DNA from: Dyella mobilis | GTDB taxonomy: Bacteria > Pseudomonadota > Gammaproteobacteria > Xanthomonadales > Rhodanobacteraceae | Assembly (NCBI RefSeq): GCF_016904945.1 | Contig: NZ_JADIKF010000038.1 | Location: forward strand, 62,001-126,000 | Direction: 5' to 3' | Length of the DNA: 64,000 nt | Shown here: positions 18,336 through 26,135 of the stretch, one piece after another | Layout of the letters: each line of letters starts with the position of its first letter | How positions within the stretch are numbered: position 1 is the stretch's first letter | The notes under the pieces: model-generated | Databases searched by the model: none | What the model was told of the DNA's origin: nothing | What the model saw: the letters and a program-made list of their open reading frames with translations, nothing else | Program-made: the position numbers and the translations under genes

Positions 18336-19235
18336 TCAACGCCAGAATTCGGCGAGCTGCCTGGCGAGGGCCCTGCCCTGGTTGTAACCGGCCTGCGCCG
18401 CCGGCCGACGCGTCGACAGATCCATCGTATCGGCACCGAATGCGTTGAGCGAGTCGCTATCCGGGAAGATCGTCTCAACGCGGCTGCCGCCCGCGCGAAG
18501 CTCGTCGACCTGTGCGGCAAGGTGCATGCCCCATTCCACCGGATGCCGCGATCTGCCACCGAAGGGTGAGAGCACCAGCACTCTGGCGTACCCAGCGGCC
18601 AGATCGGCATTCTCGTTGCGTCGATAACCACCGTTGATGTATCGGCGATCGCCGATGCTGTAGGGAGGGACACCGAAGCCGTTGGACGTGCTGGCGGCGA
18701 CGGCGTCCACGAGGTCGACGCCGCTGTGGCGATCGAACACGACCGGTTCACCGGTATGGGCATCGACGGCCGTGATAAGCAACGGCCGCTGCGGCCAACC
18801 GTGATGGGGCAGCCGAGCGGCAACGACAGCGCGCCACTGCGCTTGCCCGGAGCCGTCCGACGCCGCGTCCGCATCGAGCGCCGCCTTACCCATTCTGCGG
18901 CGCATGTCAGCTGCATCCTTGGCGGCGGCAATGATCTCGCTCGTTATCTCCATGTGGTTTGCTGCGGGCCCAATGGGCGCGCGCGCGCCCTCGGAACCAC
19001 CCGGGCTCGTCCGCGGCCTTGGCGCAGCCGAAAGGATGGCGGCAAGCAGCTCGGCCGGGGACGCACTGGTGATCTGGGCCGCAGCCGTCGATCCAGCCGA
19101 CGTCCCTATGATCAGATCCGCCTCCGTCACATCCAGCCCGGCTTCCTGTAAACCGGCGACGACACCGATCTCCCACGCATTGCCCGCCGCCCCGCCACCA
19201 TGGAGAACCAGCGCTCGCTCACGTCCTGTTTGCAT
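18336..19235 (-). CDS. Patatin-like phospholipase family protein with Asn at the catalytic Asp position
   Basis: 299-aa patatin-fold protein from ATG 19235, chosen because AGAGG lies about 5 bases upstream; a longer frame to 19424 adds unrelated sequence. The oxyanion loop is LHGGGAAGNAWE (residues 11-22) and the nucleophile elbow is GTSAG (Ser46). The second dyad motif, normally DGG or DGA, reads YINGGYRRNENADLA, with Asn201 in place of the Asp. This could leave a non-hydrolytic lipid-binding protein, or reflect a subfamily with a shifted acid residue. There is no signal peptide, so it is cytoplasmic or peripheral. It is monocistronic. Confidence 0.82.
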   Translation of the reverse strand: MQTGRERALVLHGGGAAGNAWEIGVVAGLQEAGLDVTEADLIIGTSAGSTAAAQITSASPAELLAAILSAAPRPRTSPGGSEGARAPIGPAANHMEITSEIIAAAKDAADMRRRMGKAALDADAASDGSGQAQWRAVVAARLPHHGWPQRPLLITAVDAHTGEPVVFDRHSGVDLVDAVAASTSNGFGVPPYSIGDRRYINGGYRRNENADLAAGYARVLVLSPFGGRSRHPVEWGMHLAAQVDELRAGGSRVETIFPDSDSLNAFGADTMDLSTRRPAAQAGYNQGRALARQLAEFWR

Positions 19236-19794
19236 GCCAACCTCTGTATGGATGATTCGATCAGTCGATGATTTTGCCGACAGATCAAGAATGTCTGCCC
19301 CAAGTTGCAACTTCAGGCGGCCAAGGCAACCTTCCTTCCGTCGACGCTGATCCTGCCCAAGCCGGGACGGTAAAGGTCGCGTCGGATGCGCAATACCTGC
19401 GCGGCAAACGCCTCTTGGTTTCAATGCTCACGGGTCAGAAGACGTGCGAGCCGAGAACTTCAACCTGAATGCTGATTTATAAATGAATCATGAATATAAC
19501 TGAGTGAAAAATAGCAATACCGCCATTATTTGCGTTAAATATATGATATTTAAAGTTTTTATTCGAACTGATTTCCGCCGAACTACAGCAGCCGAAATAT
19601 AAATATCAGCTGAACAAATGGCTTTTGATGGATGGCATTACCGACAGAGATTTGGGAGGAGACGTCGCGCCGAGACGTGGCCTCCGACGAGTGGCGCCAA
19701 TGGTCACTGCAGCGAGCGAAGCAGATCCGGGCAACGTATGAGGCGTAGACCTCGGTAAGACAGGCAACGCGCATTGCAATGTGCAACGGCGTAT
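19236..19794. other. Long AT-rich intergenic region with a possible gene remnant
   Basis: About 560 bases without a convincing intact gene. On the minus strand at 19313-19420 a 35-codon open stretch preceded by TGA reads like a protein C-terminus (LRIRRDLYRPGLGRISVDGR), with no start or upstream part. Bases 19480-19620 are strikingly AT-rich compared with the window. The region contains the patatin promoter and the end of the cytochrome operon. It may be an old deletion or insertion scar. Confidence 0.35.
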
Positions 19795-20391
19795 TCATCG
19801 AGACGGCACATCCCACGCATCAGGCCGCTCCCTGACAACTCGATGCAAAACCGCCATCGTGACGTGGGCGATAACAAATGCCCAAATCAGATAGCCGAAT
19901 GCGATGTGAGCCATGCCCACACCATGAAGCACCCATCTTGGAATGGGCGCACCGAGAAAGTATCCGAGGTAATTGACGAGACCGCACATCGCGCTTCCCG
20001 TGACTGCCAGGAATCCCAGCCCATGCACCGTTCCAACGAGCGGCGCCAAATGGGACAACGAAGCATGGCTCGATGGCGGCCGCGCTTTCCATTCGCGACG
20101 CAGTGCCTCTCGTCCATCGCGCTTCAACCATGGGAAAAGATGCACATATCCCGGCTTCGCCCGCGGCAGGAGAATCCATACCCAATGGCACAAACAAATG
20201 GCGGCGACGGAGATGCCTACCTTTGCGTGCCATTCGAATGCCGCCCTATGCCAATCAGGCACGCCCAGGCCGCGGCCGGCGGGTACCTTCATGACGGCGC
20301 TCAAGAGCAACTGGGTTACGACCCCGATGGCCAGGGCGGCGTGCAGCAAGCGCGTCACCCGGTCGTATTTATTGGGCAGGATATTCATCAT
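19795..20391 (-). CDS. Cytochrome b561-like membrane protein
   Basis: 198-aa integral membrane protein with four hydrophobic helices. His residues are suitably placed to ligate two b haems: HAALA in helix 1, WHAKVG and CHWVW in helix 2, HGLGF in helix 3, and HGVGMAHIAFGYLIWAFVIAHV in helix 4. This is the pattern of the prokaryotic b561/YodB and hydrogenase-type cytochrome b group, which pass electrons between quinol and a partner. The start overlaps the upstream hydrolase stop (ATGATGA), so it is the last gene of the RR-HK-hydrolase-cytochrome run. Its partner oxidoreductase is not in the window. Confidence 0.85.
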   Translation of the reverse strand: MMNILPNKYDRVTRLLHAALAIGVVTQLLLSAVMKVPAGRGLGVPDWHRAAFEWHAKVGISVAAICLCHWVWILLPRAKPGYVHLFPWLKRDGREALRREWKARPPSSHASLSHLAPLVGTVHGLGFLAVTGSAMCGLVNYLGYFLGAPIPRWVLHGVGMAHIAFGYLIWAFVIAHVTMAVLHRVVRERPDAWDVPSR

Positions 20392-21296
20392 GGCGACGGC
20401 GCCGATTGCGGCGCCCCCAGCGATGCGATGAAGCCGTCGAGATCGTGGTTGAACACATCGGGTTGATCGAAGAACACGGCGTGTGACGCGTTTTCAACGA
20501 CCGTCAACTTCGCATGCGGAAGCGACTTGAGCATGTTTCGCTGCGCATCGAGAAGCGGACTTTTGGCGGACGCAATGACGAGTGTCGGCTTGGAAAACAA
20601 GGGCAGGCTCGACCGCCGGTCTTTGGTAAAAAGATCCTGCATGAGCATGGAAACGCCCACATCGACCGGCGTTTTCGAGGCTTCTTCGTCGAGTTTCGTA
20701 TAGACACTGGCCGGTGTCGCGGTACTGATGATGGCGTGCATGAGACCATCGGTATAGGCATGAGCATCGGTGGAGTACGCAGCCATACCTCGCATAATGA
20801 TGGCGACAAAGGCGGGGCTCCCCCTCACATCATCCTGACCACCGCTTACCGGGCCGTCCACCAGGACAAAACCGTCTGTCTTGCCCGCACCGTACCGTGC
20901 GACATAGGCGGCCACGTCCTGGACGCCTTGGGACCACCCCACCAGCACCAGGTTTCGCACTTTCAGCTGCTCGATGACCTGAGCGATATCCGCCGCTCGG
21001 TTTTCAGGTGCGTTGCCGGTTGTCACGACCGTCGAACCGCCCTGCGATCGCGAATCCACGGCGATCACGCGAAAGCCGCGCGCTTCAAAATAGGCGATTT
21101 GCTTGGACCAGATGGACGAACTTACGGTCCAGCCGGGGATAAGCAGCAAGGTGCGGGACGCGTCGTCCGGCCCCGCTTGCAAGTAGTGAATACGCACGTG
21201 GTCGCCAACGTCGACCCATCCGGCCCGCGTCGCCGCGTCCGATCGCGTCGGTATCGCAAGCATGACCAACAGGCACCACAGACACGCAAGTTTCAT
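20388..21296 (-). CDS. Exported alpha/beta hydrolase
   Basis: 302-aa alpha/beta-hydrolase from ATG 21296 (GGAAG upstream; a TTG four codons earlier is less likely). It has a signal peptide (LACLWCLLVMLAIPTRSDA), the oxyanion region LLLIPGWTVSSSIW, the nucleophile elbow GWSQG (Ser122), and the catalytic His in ENASHAVFFDQPDVF near the C-terminus. Periplasmic esterase or lipase-like activity is likely. The substrate is unknown, though family members include haloperoxidase-like and carboxylesterase enzymes. It starts 38 bases after the sensor kinase gene and overlaps the cytochrome b gene, so it is probably under the control of the adjacent two-component system. Confidence 0.85.
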   Translation of the reverse strand: MKLACLWCLLVMLAIPTRSDAATRAGWVDVGDHVRIHYLQAGPDDASRTLLLIPGWTVSSSIWSKQIAYFEARGFRVIAVDSRSQGGSTVVTTGNAPENRAADIAQVIEQLKVRNLVLVGWSQGVQDVAAYVARYGAGKTDGFVLVDGPVSGGQDDVRGSPAFVAIIMRGMAAYSTDAHAYTDGLMHAIISTATPASVYTKLDEEASKTPVDVGVSMLMQDLFTKDRRSSLPLFSKPTLVIASAKSPLLDAQRNMLKSLPHAKLTVVENASHAVFFDQPDVFNHDLDGFIASLGAPQSAPSP

Positions 21297-21334
21297 GGCA
21301 GCTTCCAACCTTTCCCGTTTGGATAGGCGGCAAG

Positions 21335-22678
21335 TTAGCTGTCGATACTTAGGTGGGAATTAAGCGAAGCAGGCAGGTACACGCGAGCCGATAGACCCGT
21401 CCTGTCGGTGCGATTCTGCAGCTCAATGCGCATGCCGTTTCGATGTGCGGCCGACTGCGCGATGGCAAGCCCCAAGCCGCTGCCCGACTCGGTTTGGCCC
21501 AGCATCCGATAAAAGCGATCGAATACCCGGCCCAGCAGCTCGGGCGGGATGCCGGGGCCTGTGTCCACGATGTCGACGACGGGGCCTTCGGCCGAGCGCC
21601 CAAGCTTGATGTCGACGGCGCCACCTTCCGGCGTATAGCGCAACGCATTCTCGATGAGGTTGTCGAACACGCTGCGTGCATCACTCACACGCACGCGAAT
21701 GATGCTTGCCTCGGGGAGGTAACAGCCAACGTCGATGCGCTTCCTGTCAGCGACAGGAAGCAGTTCCGAAACGCTGTCTTTGATGACATCCCGAATGTCG
21801 ACGGTCTGAGGCTCTTGTTTGTGAACCGACCATTCTTGCCGCTCAAGCTTCAGCAACTGGTCCACCAGCCGGTGTAGCCGCTGGATGCCCAACTCCAATC
21901 GGTCCAGCTCGTCATGGGGCGTATCGCCCAACCTCGCGCGCAACCGTTCCGCCTGCAACACCAACGCCGCCAAGGGCGTGCGCAACTCGTGGGCGGCATC
22001 CTGTACAAAGCGCTGCTGTGTCGTAAATGCCGACTGCAAACGCTGCAACAAGCCGTTCATCGATACGATCAACGGCGTAATTTCCGCAGGCGCGCGGTCG
22101 ACGGGAAGCTCGGCGAGGTCATGCTCGTCCTTTTGCGCAATTGTTTGGACGAGGCGACCCAACGGATGCAGGGACCGGCGCACGACAAACCACAACAACA
22201 GGATCGAAAGGGGTATCAAGAGGGCCACCGGCTCTGCCGATTTCCAGGCGGAATGCCACATCACGCGATGCCGAAATGAACTGCTTTGAACGAGTTGCAC
22301 GCTCACCGGCGCTGCCAACAGGGTGTACACCCGCCAGCTGCCATTGGCGTCGACATCGCGCGGCCCACTCGCATCCTGCAAGGTCAGGCCGGGCATCGGG
22401 CGCGAACTGGACAACAGTCGCTTGTCGCTGTCCCAGAATTGAACAACCGGGGTGCCATCGTGCTCAAGGTGATCGTCGTCAACGGGCGATAGAGCCGGAA
22501 GCTTTTTGGAAAGCGTAAGTTGTTGCAGATGACTGTTGGCCAGCGCATGCAGCTGACCATCCATAAACGCACCGATGTTTGTTTCGTATTGCCGATAACT
22601 GACCAACATCGCCCCGATCGCCGTAACGACGTACAGCGGAATGAGCCATGCAAACAGCTGGCGCTTCAGGGATGTCAC
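21335..22678 (-). CDS. Sensor histidine kinase, QseC/PmrB-like
   Basis: 447-aa inner-membrane kinase. Two transmembrane helices (about residues 10-27 and 150-167) border a periplasmic domain, then HAMP, HisKA with QDAAHELRTPLAAL (His230), and HATPase with NLIENALRYTP, DTGPGIPPE and GSGLGLAI. The ELRTPLAALVLQAE and MNGLLQRLQSAF style is that of the QseC/TctE group. It starts at GTG 22676-22678, overlapping the response-regulator stop. Its placement before an exported hydrolase and a cytochrome b suggests an envelope or redox stimulus, which is inference. Confidence 0.92.
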   Translation of the reverse strand: MTSLKRQLFAWLIPLYVVTAIGAMLVSYRQYETNIGAFMDGQLHALANSHLQQLTLSKKLPALSPVDDDHLEHDGTPVVQFWDSDKRLLSSSRPMPGLTLQDASGPRDVDANGSWRVYTLLAAPVSVQLVQSSSFRHRVMWHSAWKSAEPVALLIPLSILLLWFVVRRSLHPLGRLVQTIAQKDEHDLAELPVDRAPAEITPLIVSMNGLLQRLQSAFTTQQRFVQDAAHELRTPLAALVLQAERLRARLGDTPHDELDRLELGIQRLHRLVDQLLKLERQEWSVHKQEPQTVDIRDVIKDSVSELLPVADRKRIDVGCYLPEASIIRVRVSDARSVFDNLIENALRYTPEGGAVDIKLGRSAEGPVVDIVDTGPGIPPELLGRVFDRFYRMLGQTESGSGLGLAIAQSAAHRNGMRIELQNRTDRTGLSARVYLPASLNSHLSIDS

Positions 22679-23340
22679 GCTTCGTCCTTTGGCACGCGCC
22701 AGCCAAGGCCTCGCACATTGAGTATCACACTCGCGCCAAACCGCTTCCTCAAGCCATGGATGACGACCTCGATGGCGTTGCTTCCAACGGGCTCATTCCA
22801 CCCGTAGACGCGGCTTTCCAATTGCTCTCGAGACAAAATGGAACCCGGACGTTCGAGCAGCGCGTGCAAAACGGCGAATTCGCGGGCTGACAACGATTGC
22901 CGCTCGTTCCGCCGCACGATTTCCCGCGTGGCCAGGTCCAGCTGAAGCGCATCCGTTCCGATCAACGATTGCGCATGGCCATCGCGTCGCCTGATGACGG
23001 CGCGCAGGCGTGCCATCAACTCCCTCACCGAGCATGGCTTGATGACGTAGTCATCCGCACCGGCATCCAACGCCTCGACGCGTTCGTCCTCGCCATCCCG
23101 GGCCGTCATCACGATCACCGGCGTGGCATCGCCGCCGGCACGCATCGCTTGCAGCACCTGCAATCCGGAGCGGCGGGGCAATCCAAGATCCAGCACGACG
23201 GCGGCATAAGTCCCGGCGCCAAGCGCGCCTTGACCGGCCACCCCATCCTGCGTCCAGTCCACGGCAAAACCCGAGTCCTTGATGGACTCGCTCAAGTCTT
23301 TGCCCACCATGGGATCGTCTTCGATCAGCAGGATGCGCAT
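22675..23340 (-). CDS. OmpR-family response regulator, QseB/PmrA-like
   Basis: 221-aa regulator: receiver domain with EDD at residues 8-9, Asp51 in YAAVVLDLGLPRRSG, TA in VIVMTAR and the Lys of YVIKPCS, then a winged-helix domain ending HGLRKRFGASVILNVRGLGWRVPK. Asp51 in a DLGLP context is typical of QseB/TctD members. It is the first gene of the run that continues with the sensor kinase, alpha/beta hydrolase and cytochrome b561-like protein. The promoter should lie in the 164 bases between it and the DUF3455 gene terminator. Confidence 0.93.
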   Translation of the reverse strand: MRILLIEDDPMVGKDLSESIKDSGFAVDWTQDGVAGQGALGAGTYAAVVLDLGLPRRSGLQVLQAMRAGGDATPVIVMTARDGEDERVEALDAGADDYVIKPCSVRELMARLRAVIRRRDGHAQSLIGTDALQLDLATREIVRRNERQSLSAREFAVLHALLERPGSILSREQLESRVYGWNEPVGSNAIEVVIHGLRKRFGASVILNVRGLGWRVPKDEA

Positions 23341-23465
23341 AACCTCAAGGTACTCGCGAAACCCACGGTGCAGAAAATACTAGCCGAAGCGCCTGTGCCG
23401 ATTTTGCCCTGATTCCGCCTGAGGCTCACAAAATGCTCAATCCCGGAGCGGGCATGCGCTTGTCT

Positions 23466-23489
23466 AAAGCAGGTCACGCACCCTGCTTT
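23466..23489 (-). terminator. Stem-loop after the DUF3455 gene
   Basis: AAAGCAGG (23466-23473) pairs with CCTGCTTT (23482-23489) across an 8-base loop, 16 bases past the DUF3455 stop. Only a short T-run follows, so it is a weak terminator candidate. Confidence 0.45.
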
Positions 23490-23504
23490 CCGGGCAACCT
23501 TGCC

Positions 23505-24047
23505 TCAATTCGACTTGAAGTAAAACACATAGGTCGCCGAATACGGAACCCCGACTTTCGTGCCCGCCCGCGCCGGTGCAGTCGTCGGAGCCACACCGCC
23601 GGCGGTCGAGATGCGTTGCACGTAGGCGACCTTGCTGAGGATGCCCGGTGCGGCGTCGGGGCTGACCTTGATCAGCAGCCAAGGGATATTCGCCTTGCCC
23701 TGTTTGGAAGGCACCTTGATGACGGGGACGTCTTTGTCTTCAACCACCTTGCTTCCGTCGGCGGCTTCCCAGGTGGGGCCGGCGTAGTGGTGGATGGTTT
23801 TGCCGTGGCTGGTCAATTCCGCCAGCGGAGCTTCGAAGGTCCAGGTCGGCGTGGATCCGCTGGCGACGGTGCTGGTATAGATCTGCACCCCGCTGGCCTT
23901 GGCGGTGAACGCGACGGTATAGCCGGCCGGTGGTTGCAGCGTTGCTGGCACCGGCTCTTGTGCACGTGCGGCGGTGATGCCGCCGATCAGGCATGTCGCG
24001 GCGGCCAGCGTTGCTAATGCGGTTTTTCCGTTCATGGATATGTCCAA
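23505..24047 (-). CDS. DUF3455 domain secreted protein
   Basis: 180-aa exported protein (a second ATG at 24035 is equally possible). The signal peptide ends near TAARAQ. The DUF3455 core is visible in TYTSTVA-like beta strands, FEAPLAELTSHGKTI, HHYAGPTWEAADGSKVV and IPWLLIKV. The family is found in bacteria and fungi, is usually secreted and is of unknown function; some members are noted in stress-linked gene sets. Its neighbour upstream is a DUF4142 protein in the same orientation, 93 bases away, a pairing that suggests a shared envelope-stress regulon. Confidence 0.85.
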   Translation of the reverse strand: MDISMNGKTALATLAAATCLIGGITAARAQEPVPATLQPPAGYTVAFTAKASGVQIYTSTVASGSTPTWTFEAPLAELTSHGKTIHHYAGPTWEAADGSKVVEDKDVPVIKVPSKQGKANIPWLLIKVSPDAAPGILSKVAYVQRISTAGGVAPTTAPARAGTKVGVPYSATYVFYFKSN

Positions 24048-24139
24048 GTTGAGATCGAAGCTATCGGTGGCGGATCGTGGACTTGCAAACAGGCAGATAA
24101 TCGCGGCTATTCACGCAGCCATGGCGTCAAACCCAAGCG

Positions 24140-24640
24140 TCAGGGCTTGGCATGCAGCTCGCCCAGATGGCGCACGACAATGCGGTGCGTTTCGGCAGCG
24201 AAGGCGCGCAAGTCGGGATTGGTTCCGGATGTTGCTTCTTTTGCGAACGCGGCGCCATCCTTGTTGTGGATGTCGTCCATGCTGTTCAAATAGGCCGTAT
24301 CGAAGGCCGATCCGGACAGCGCCTTGAGGTCGTCCAGCTTCTTTTGAAACGTCGCATTGAGCGAATTGGCCACCGGAATACCGGCGCCGTTGGCGATCGA
24401 GCTCAGCTTGTCGCCGACGAGCTGATGGTCATGGGCTTCGGTTGCTCCCTGGTCCTTGATGTCCTGCGTATTTCCCTGCTCGGCGGCAAGCTGGCCCGCT
24501 TTCACTTCGAACATGCCGCCCTGGCTGACCATCGCAACAAAAGCGCGGTCGGTAGCGGAAACGTTTCCGGCGGCTTGCACCGATAGCGGCAATGCGCTCG
24601 CCGCGACGATCACCAGCAAGGCTGAAAGATGCTGTTTCAT
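24140..24640 (-). CDS. DUF4142 domain secreted protein
   Basis: 166-aa exported helical-bundle protein. ATG 24640 is chosen because GGAGATT precedes it; longer frames lack a signal. The signal peptide ends near SVQAAG. The DUF4142 (ferritin-like, putative outer-membrane) core includes DRAFVAMVSQGGMFEVKAGQLA, DHQLVGDKL and ETHRIVVRHLGELHA. Regularly spaced His and Glu residues recall a metal-binding four-helix bundle. Its function is unknown, and homologues are often induced by oxidative or osmotic stress. It probably has its own promoter in the AT-rich stretch near 24770 (TATATATATG). Confidence 0.87.
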   Translation of the reverse strand: MKQHLSALLVIVAASALPLSVQAAGNVSATDRAFVAMVSQGGMFEVKAGQLAAEQGNTQDIKDQGATEAHDHQLVGDKLSSIANGAGIPVANSLNATFQKKLDDLKALSGSAFDTAYLNSMDDIHNKDGAAFAKEATSGTNPDLRAFAAETHRIVVRHLGELHAKP

Positions 24641-24952
24641 TGCAATCTCCATCGTTGTCATGAACGGTTGATCTTGAGCACGCGTTTGCACGACAGTCAG
24701 GCGCCAGCAGCACATAGCGGTATTGCAGACAATATCCCGCCGCTCGGTTCGCACACCCCGGTGCCGCCGATATATATATGCGTAAATTCATGCAGACCCG
24801 GCCAACCCGCTCCCGCATCGGCGGCACCCAACGTGATCGGCTTAAAACGTGCAACTCGGTTATTACGACAGCGCCGGCTTGAATTCGTCTAATTGATTGT
24901 TCGAATAGAACCCATAGCCCGCTTCAATTTAGATGCCGCGTCCTGCGGGCAT

Positions 24953-24987
24953 AAAAAGCGGCACGCCGCTCTCACAACAGCGTGCCG
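24953..24987 (-). terminator. Rho-independent terminator of duplicated unit A
   Basis: On the minus strand CGGCACGC (24987-24980) pairs with GCGTGCCG (24966-24959) and is followed by CTTTTT. It lies 62 bases after the stop of the 110-aa gene. The matching structure is conserved after unit B at 44704-44739, where the T-run is six bases. Confidence 0.75.
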
Positions 24988-25049
24988 AAAACGGCGCATC
25001 GTTTCTGACGCCATGCGCCCAATGACCTCATCACACGGACACGCTCGGT

Positions 25050-25382
25050 TTATCCACCTCCCTCGGGGCTGAGCATGTCGACGTGGTGATGCAGGAGGTC
25101 GATGGCGGTCTCCAGGCCGATCTGTTGCACGGGGTTGAGCGGCAAAAGATTCGTTCTTTTGCCGGTGTCGCCTGCGTGCTTGGAGATGCGGTGAGCCTTG
25201 AGCAGACCCTCGATCACCGCCACGGCAAGCGCGGTGCCGGCCTGTTGAGACGCGTAGCTTTGCCGTCGTTCCCGCTCGGCACTTTCAGAGAGGCGCACAT
25301 CGTCGACGGATGAAGTGGATTTAGATTTTGGGTCCTTTTGAACCCATCGGCGTGAGGGTGCCGTATGATCCATGAAGGTCAT
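25050..25382 (-). CDS. Small basic protein of the duplicated unit, copy A
   Basis: 110 aa from ATG 25382, with AAGGAG 7 bases upstream. I do not recognise the family. The N-terminal third is charged and probably disordered (RRWVQKDPKSKSTSS), followed by AERERRQSYAS. A helical region with GTALAVAVIEGLLKAHRISK comes next, and a C-terminal helix with ETAIDLLHHHVDML. The His-rich HHHVD could bind metal. It has no signal peptide or membrane span long enough to be certain. Copy B at 44802-45134 differs at about 12 positions, almost all in the N-terminal tail, so the helical half is under constraint. The whole unit, promoter side to terminator, is duplicated. Function unknown. Confidence 0.7.
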   Translation of the reverse strand: MTFMDHTAPSRRWVQKDPKSKSTSSVDDVRLSESAERERRQSYASQQAGTALAVAVIEGLLKAHRISKHAGDTGKRTNLLPLNPVQQIGLETAIDLLHHHVDMLSPEGGG

Positions 25383-25411
25383 GATCAACTCCTTCTAGTT
25401 GGTTTGACTTA

Positions 25412-25530
25412 GCGGGTCGTAAGAGCTGTCACTCTTGCGATCCGCGCTTTTCCAAGCATTGCTGCATGGGTCATCGGCGTTCCGTATTTGCGAAGTGCGC
25501 CGATGACCGTGTGACGCTATCAAGTCACAC
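25412..25530. promoter_or_regulatory. Hairpin-rich leader of duplicated unit A
   Basis: Three stems lie between the promoter side and the gene. The first has arms 25412-25425 and 25432-25445 (14 pairs, two of them G.T on the plus strand). The second has perfect 11-base arms GGTCATCGGCG (25469-25479) and CGCCGATGACC (25498-25508). The third is GTGTGAC (25509-25515) with GTCACAC (25524-25530). The first stem shows a compensatory A-T to G-C change against copy B. This points to a conserved RNA or DNA structure, perhaps a regulatory leader or an antisense RNA. Confidence 0.6.
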
Positions 25531-25561
25531 TCGCCTGTGTATATGGGACTAGTACGACATG

Positions 25562-25718
25562 CGCACACGCCGTGCGATCGTACCCATAGCTTGGAATGAA
25601 GATCCGGCGGCGTTACGACATCAAGCGATGCGATTTAAAAAATCGGCGGCCGAGCTAATCCGTCGCCGCAAACGCGGCCAAAATCTGTCGCACGAGAGAA
25701 AAAAACAGAAGCACCCGC
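25562..25718 (+). other. Gap before the immunity-like gene
   Basis: 157 bases. A 68-codon plus-strand frame begins at 25559 inside the end of unit A and runs into the end of the next minus-strand gene. Its sequence is rich in Lys and Arg with no recognisable domain, and no ribosome binding site is seen. I do not call it a gene. Confidence 0.3.
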
Positions 25719-26123
25719 TCAATGATCTTGATTGGCTATTTTCTTTCGCCCTTTCAAGGCATTGAAGAACGCCGTCTTGTCGACTTTGAAGAGTTTGCCG
25801 TCGAACCGCACACTGCCATTCTCGTCGATAAAATATTTGTCTGTCGCGGGCAGCAAAACCATCGCCCTAACATCGCGACCTTCAAAATAAAATGTCGGCG
25901 GCTCGGGAACGAGCAACGACAGAAAGGTTTTGCGGCTGATTTTGTATCGGCAATATTTGGCCTGCTGGATGCTGGACTCGGTCCGGCCAACCTCCAGGCT
26001 GATTCGAAAGTCGAGAAAGCAAACCGTCACGTCGTCGGACGCAACGGCGTCCGACGCATGACCTGGCTGGCTACACGCCATGGCGCACAAAAACAACAGA
26101 ACAGTCAGCGCCATGATCTTCAC
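25719..26123 (-). CDS. Putative immunity protein for the RHS effector
   Basis: 134 aa, starting at GTG 26123 with AAGGAG six bases upstream and only 12 bases after the RHS stop. It has a signal peptide (MALTVLLFLCAMA), possibly with a lipobox-like Cys, so it acts in the periplasm. The mature part is small, alpha/beta-like, with KISRKTFLSLL and a C-terminal VDKTAFFNALKGRKK. It has no recognisable domain. Directly following polymorphic toxins, such small genes are usually cognate immunity proteins. Its export implies the toxin acts in the periplasm, which fits a protease that would cut envelope proteins. The role is inferred from context only. Confidence 0.6.
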   Translation of the reverse strand: MKIMALTVLLFLCAMACSQPGHASDAVASDDVTVCFLDFRISLEVGRTESSIQQAKYCRYKISRKTFLSLLVPEPPTFYFEGRDVRAMVLLPATDKYFIDENGSVRFDGKLFKVDKTAFFNALKGRKKIANQDH

Positions 26124-26135
26124 GTCGCGCTCCTT

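Larger units (their letters stand above)
24953..25561 (-). repeat. Duplicated transcription unit, copy A
   Basis: About 609 bases that match 44704-45313 almost throughout: terminator, 110-codon gene, structured leader and promoter side. Similarity starts at the terminator A-run and stops abruptly at GACTAGTACGACATG. Flanking DNA is unrelated, and the unit ends show no inverted repeats or target-site duplication. By hand count the proteins are about 89% identical. Confidence 0.85.

Noticed and set aside
25083..25313. 76-codon plus-strand frame in duplicated unit A, also present in B
   Set aside because: Conserved only as the antisense of the 110-aa gene, which has the better ribosome binding site and the terminator in the right direction. 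A plus-strand RNA is still possible.
25509..25530. GTGTGAC...GTCACAC as a Crp/Clp site
   Set aside because: The half-site spacing is 10, not 6, so it is treated as a stem of the leader instead.
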